The notes under the pieces were generated by a model. That model saw nothing but the letters and a program-made list of their open reading frames with translations. It did not search any database and was not told where the DNA came from. This document shows, piece by piece, positions 12,634 to 14,079 of a stretch of DNA of 14,079 nucleotides. This DNA comes from Thermoplasmata archaeon. Lineage in GTDB: Archaea; Thermoplasmatota; Thermoplasmata; Lutacidiplasmatales; UBA184. Position 1 is the first letter of the stretch, and each line of letters starts with the position of its first letter. A program made the position numbers and the translations under genes. The stretch spans positions 1 through 14,079 of the forward strand of contig JAJZMW010000067.1 in the NCBI GenBank assembly GCA_021848165.1, given 5' to 3'.

Positions 12634-13317
12634 ATGGCCACCACTCCGACACCGGTCCCCGCGCCGGCCTCCCCCACGAACGACGGCGGGTCGGGCCTGC
12701 AACTCCTCGACGACCGGCTCCGGCGATGGCAGGCGGACGGAACGCTCGACCGGCTCTTCGCTCTCGCGGAGGGCGCCGTGGGCATCACCGACGCGGTCAC
12801 CGATCGGATGCTCGGATCGGCCGGCTCGACCCTCGTCGGAGCCCTCTCCCTGGTCGACTGGATCGCGCAGGACGAACGGCGGCGCGACGTCCTCTTCTAC
12901 CTCCTCGACAAGCTGGCGGAGTGGAAGGAGACCGGGGCCCTCGAGACCCTCGTCACGCTCCTGGAGGGCGCCGTCGGAGTGGCGCAGGCGACGTCCGATG
13001 AGATGGTCGCCTCGGCGGGGGCGTCGGCGGTCGGATGGATCCGCTTCATGGAGTCGCTGCCGGCCAAGGAGGAGATGGAGCCTCTGATCACGACCCTCGT
13101 CGAGAACGCGCCCGCGCTGACCTCGCTGGCCGCGTCGCTCCGGGTTCTGTCCGAGCCGGAGCGTCGGGAACGGGAGCTGGCCCAAGTTCCGGCGGTGTCG
13201 GGGATCTTTGGACTGGGCCGCGCGCTCGGCGATCCCGAGATCCAGCGGGGGTTCCGGCTCGCCCTTCTCGTCTTCAAGGAGATGGGCCGCCAGACACCTT
13301 CCCCGGCCCGGCCGTAA
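12634..13317 (+). CDS. DUF1641 family protein
   Basis: A 227-aa, largely helical protein. After a 20-residue Pro/Thr-rich leader, two similar helical blocks are visible: LDRLFALAEGAVGITDAVTD and LETLVTLLEGAVGVAQATSD, each followed by a stretch rich in Ala, Gly and Ser, so the protein looks internally duplicated. The C-terminal segment VSGIFGLGRALGDPEIQRGF (about residue 189 on) is the DUF1641 signature. There is no cysteine and no clear transmembrane helix, although the repeated amphipathic helices could touch the membrane. DUF1641 genes commonly follow SQR-type flavoproteins, and some are near formate-dehydrogenase-like genes. Here it starts 13 bases after sqr. A role in anchoring or assembling the SQR is likely but undemonstrated. 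Confidence 0.85.
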   Translation: MATTPTPVPAPASPTNDGGSGLQLLDDRLRRWQADGTLDRLFALAEGAVGITDAVTDRMLGSAGSTLVGALSLVDWIAQDERRRDVLFYLLDKLAEWKETGALETLVTLLEGAVGVAQATSDEMVASAGASAVGWIRFMESLPAKEEMEPLITTLVENAPALTSLAASLRVLSEPERRERELAQVPAVSGIFGLGRALGDPEIQRGFRLALLVFKEMGRQTPSPARP

Positions 13318-13357
13318 ACCACTCGATCGAGGGTCTCTCCGGTCGCGGAGGATACCG

Positions 13358-13759
13358 ATGCACGAGGAGAGAGACCCTCTCTCGACGCCCGGCCCGCGTG
13401 CGGCGGGGGTCCCGTGCCCCCCCGACGTCGTTCTGTGGGGGCGTCGCGAATCGGACGGAGCGGTGACGATCGGGATGACCGACGGCGGACAGCGACGCAC
13501 CGGTCCTGTGGTCCACTGGCGGGGACCCACGGTCGGGACCGTGCACCGCAAGGGAGAGCCGGTCGTGAGCCTGGAGTCCGAGAAGTGGGTCGGCCATCTC
13601 GCGATGCCCTTCGATGGCACGATCGTCGCCGCGAACGAGGCCCTCTACGGGGACCCGTCGGCGATCAACCGCGACCCCTACGGCCACGGATGGTTCTACC
13701 GGGCTCGCCCCGATGGACCGGACGAGTTCGACCGATCCGAACTTGCGGTGGTGCGGTGA
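13358..13759 (+). CDS. lbpA: GcvH-like lipoate-binding protein (sHdr type, LbpA candidate)
   Basis: A 133-aa protein of the glycine-cleavage-H family with the lipoylation lysine K76 in SLESEKWVG (71-79), followed by MPFDGTIVAANEALYGDP and INRDPYGHGWFY, typical of the lipoyl domain. The N-terminal 20 residues are an extra leader with C20. In sulfur oxidisers with the sHdr system a GcvH-like protein (LbpA) carries sulfur on lipoate, encoded with hdr, tusA, dsrE and a lipoate ligase. No gcvP or gcvT is near, and the neighbours are sulfur genes, so I favour that role over glycine cleavage. The ATG has GGAGG six bases upstream, and the stop overlaps the ligase start (GTGA). Confidence 0.88.
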   Translation: MHEERDPLSTPGPRAAGVPCPPDVVLWGRRESDGAVTIGMTDGGQRRTGPVVHWRGPTVGTVHRKGEPVVSLESEKWVGHLAMPFDGTIVAANEALYGDPSAINRDPYGHGWFYRARPDGPDEFDRSELAVVR

Positions 13760-14079
13760 CCCGTTCCCATGTCGAGCGGAGGTCGCTGCCGGTCTGGCGC
13801 CTCCTCGACCTCGGCCGGTGCGACCCGTACGCGGCCCAGACCTTTGCCGAGAGCGTGGCCGTCTCCGTAGCCTCCGGGGCGTCGGACAACACCCTCCTCC
13901 TTGCCTCGCCCGCGGCCCCGTACATCTCGCTCGGATTTCATCAGGCGTTCGATGAAGAGCTGGACGAGGCGTTCGTTCGGCACCGGGACGTGCCGGTGAT
14001 CCGCCGGGTCACGGGCGGAGGGACCGCGTGGTTGGACCGCGACCAGCTCTTCTACCAGCTCGTGTACCGGGACGATGCC
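13756..14079 (+). CDS. Lipoate-protein ligase, N-terminal part (runs off window)
   Basis: I translated the open frame by hand from GTG 13756, which overlaps the stop of the lipoate-binding protein, to the window end (108 codons, no stop). It matches the LplA/BirA-type ligase fold: PVWRLLDLGRCDPYAAQTFAES (about 12-33), PYISLGFHQAFDEELD (54-69) and the ATP/lipoyl-AMP loop RRVTGGGTAWLDRDQLFYQLV (84-104). The latter fits the family pattern RRxTGGGxVxHD...LxY. Translational coupling to the GcvH-like gene indicates it lipoylates that protein, as the dedicated sLpl ligases do in sHdr clusters. Whether it is full length or the large subunit of a split archaeal ligase cannot be seen. Confidence 0.88.
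   Translation, partial: MTRSHVERRSLPVWRLLDLGRCDPYAAQTFAESVAVSVASGASDNTLLLASPAAPYISLGFHQAFDEELDEAFVRHRDVPVIRRVTGGGTAWLDRDQLFYQLVYRDDA

Noticed and set aside
1..14079. CRISPR arrays, insertion sequences, integrase or tRNA attachment sites
   Set aside because: No regular repeat-spacer pattern, transposase motif or tRNA gene was seen anywhere in the window.

Overview
The window looks like part of a high-GC (roughly two thirds G+C by eye), gene-dense prokaryotic chromosome devoted to dissimilatory sulfur metabolism. An archaeal origin is my inference. Short TATA-like AT islands sit about 25-45 bases before several operons, in DNA otherwise nearly free of AT runs. The Sat, PPP phosphatase, Mrp/NBP35 ATPase, sulfide:quinone oxidoreductase and DsrE2-type proteins also read like archaeal family members. 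A high-GC uncultured Thermoplasmatota-type lineage would fit, but I cannot prove this from the sequence.

Layout. 1-1304 (+): tail of an unknown gene, then a SufS/Csd-type cysteine desulfurase. 1305-1795: gene-free, G-rich, hairpin-rich gap between convergent genes. 1796-7166 (-): in transcription order a 59-aa DUF1059 protein, a FixX-like ferredoxin with an altered cluster motif, AprB, AprA, a PPP-family phosphatase and Sat. 7167-7285: divergent promoter region. 7286-9949 (+): Mrp/NBP35 ATPase, a 79-aa unknown, a DsrE-DsrF-DsrH-like trio and a 133-aa unknown. 9987-14079 (+): TusA, two DsrE2-type proteins, a second TusA, a sulfide:quinone oxidoreductase, a DUF1641 protein, a GcvH-like lipoate-binding protein and the start of a lipoate-protein ligase that runs off the window.

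How the genes fit together (inference from known families). SQR oxidises sulfide to bound sulfane sulfur. TusA, DsrE2 and DsrEFH relay sulfane sulfur in the cytoplasm. The lipoate-binding protein and ligase are hallmarks of the sulfur-oxidising heterodisulfide-reductase-like (sHdr) pathway, whose hdr genes are expected just downstream. Sulfite made there would be oxidised to APS by AprBA and to sulfate plus ATP by Sat. The AprB cluster spacing resembles the form I recall from sulfur oxidisers and crenarchaea. No DsrAB, Qmo or Hdr subunit is present in the window.

The strongest unexpected signal is a 16-base sequence, AATAACTGGACAAATG, found once before aprB (- strand) and once before tusA (+ strand). 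In both places it lies 7-8 bases upstream of a TATA-like element, which suggests one regulator controls both halves of the pathway. Other points of interest are a DsrF-like gene with no normal start codon at its expected N-terminus, a FixX ferredoxin lacking one cluster cysteine, and a protein phosphatase embedded between aprA and sat.
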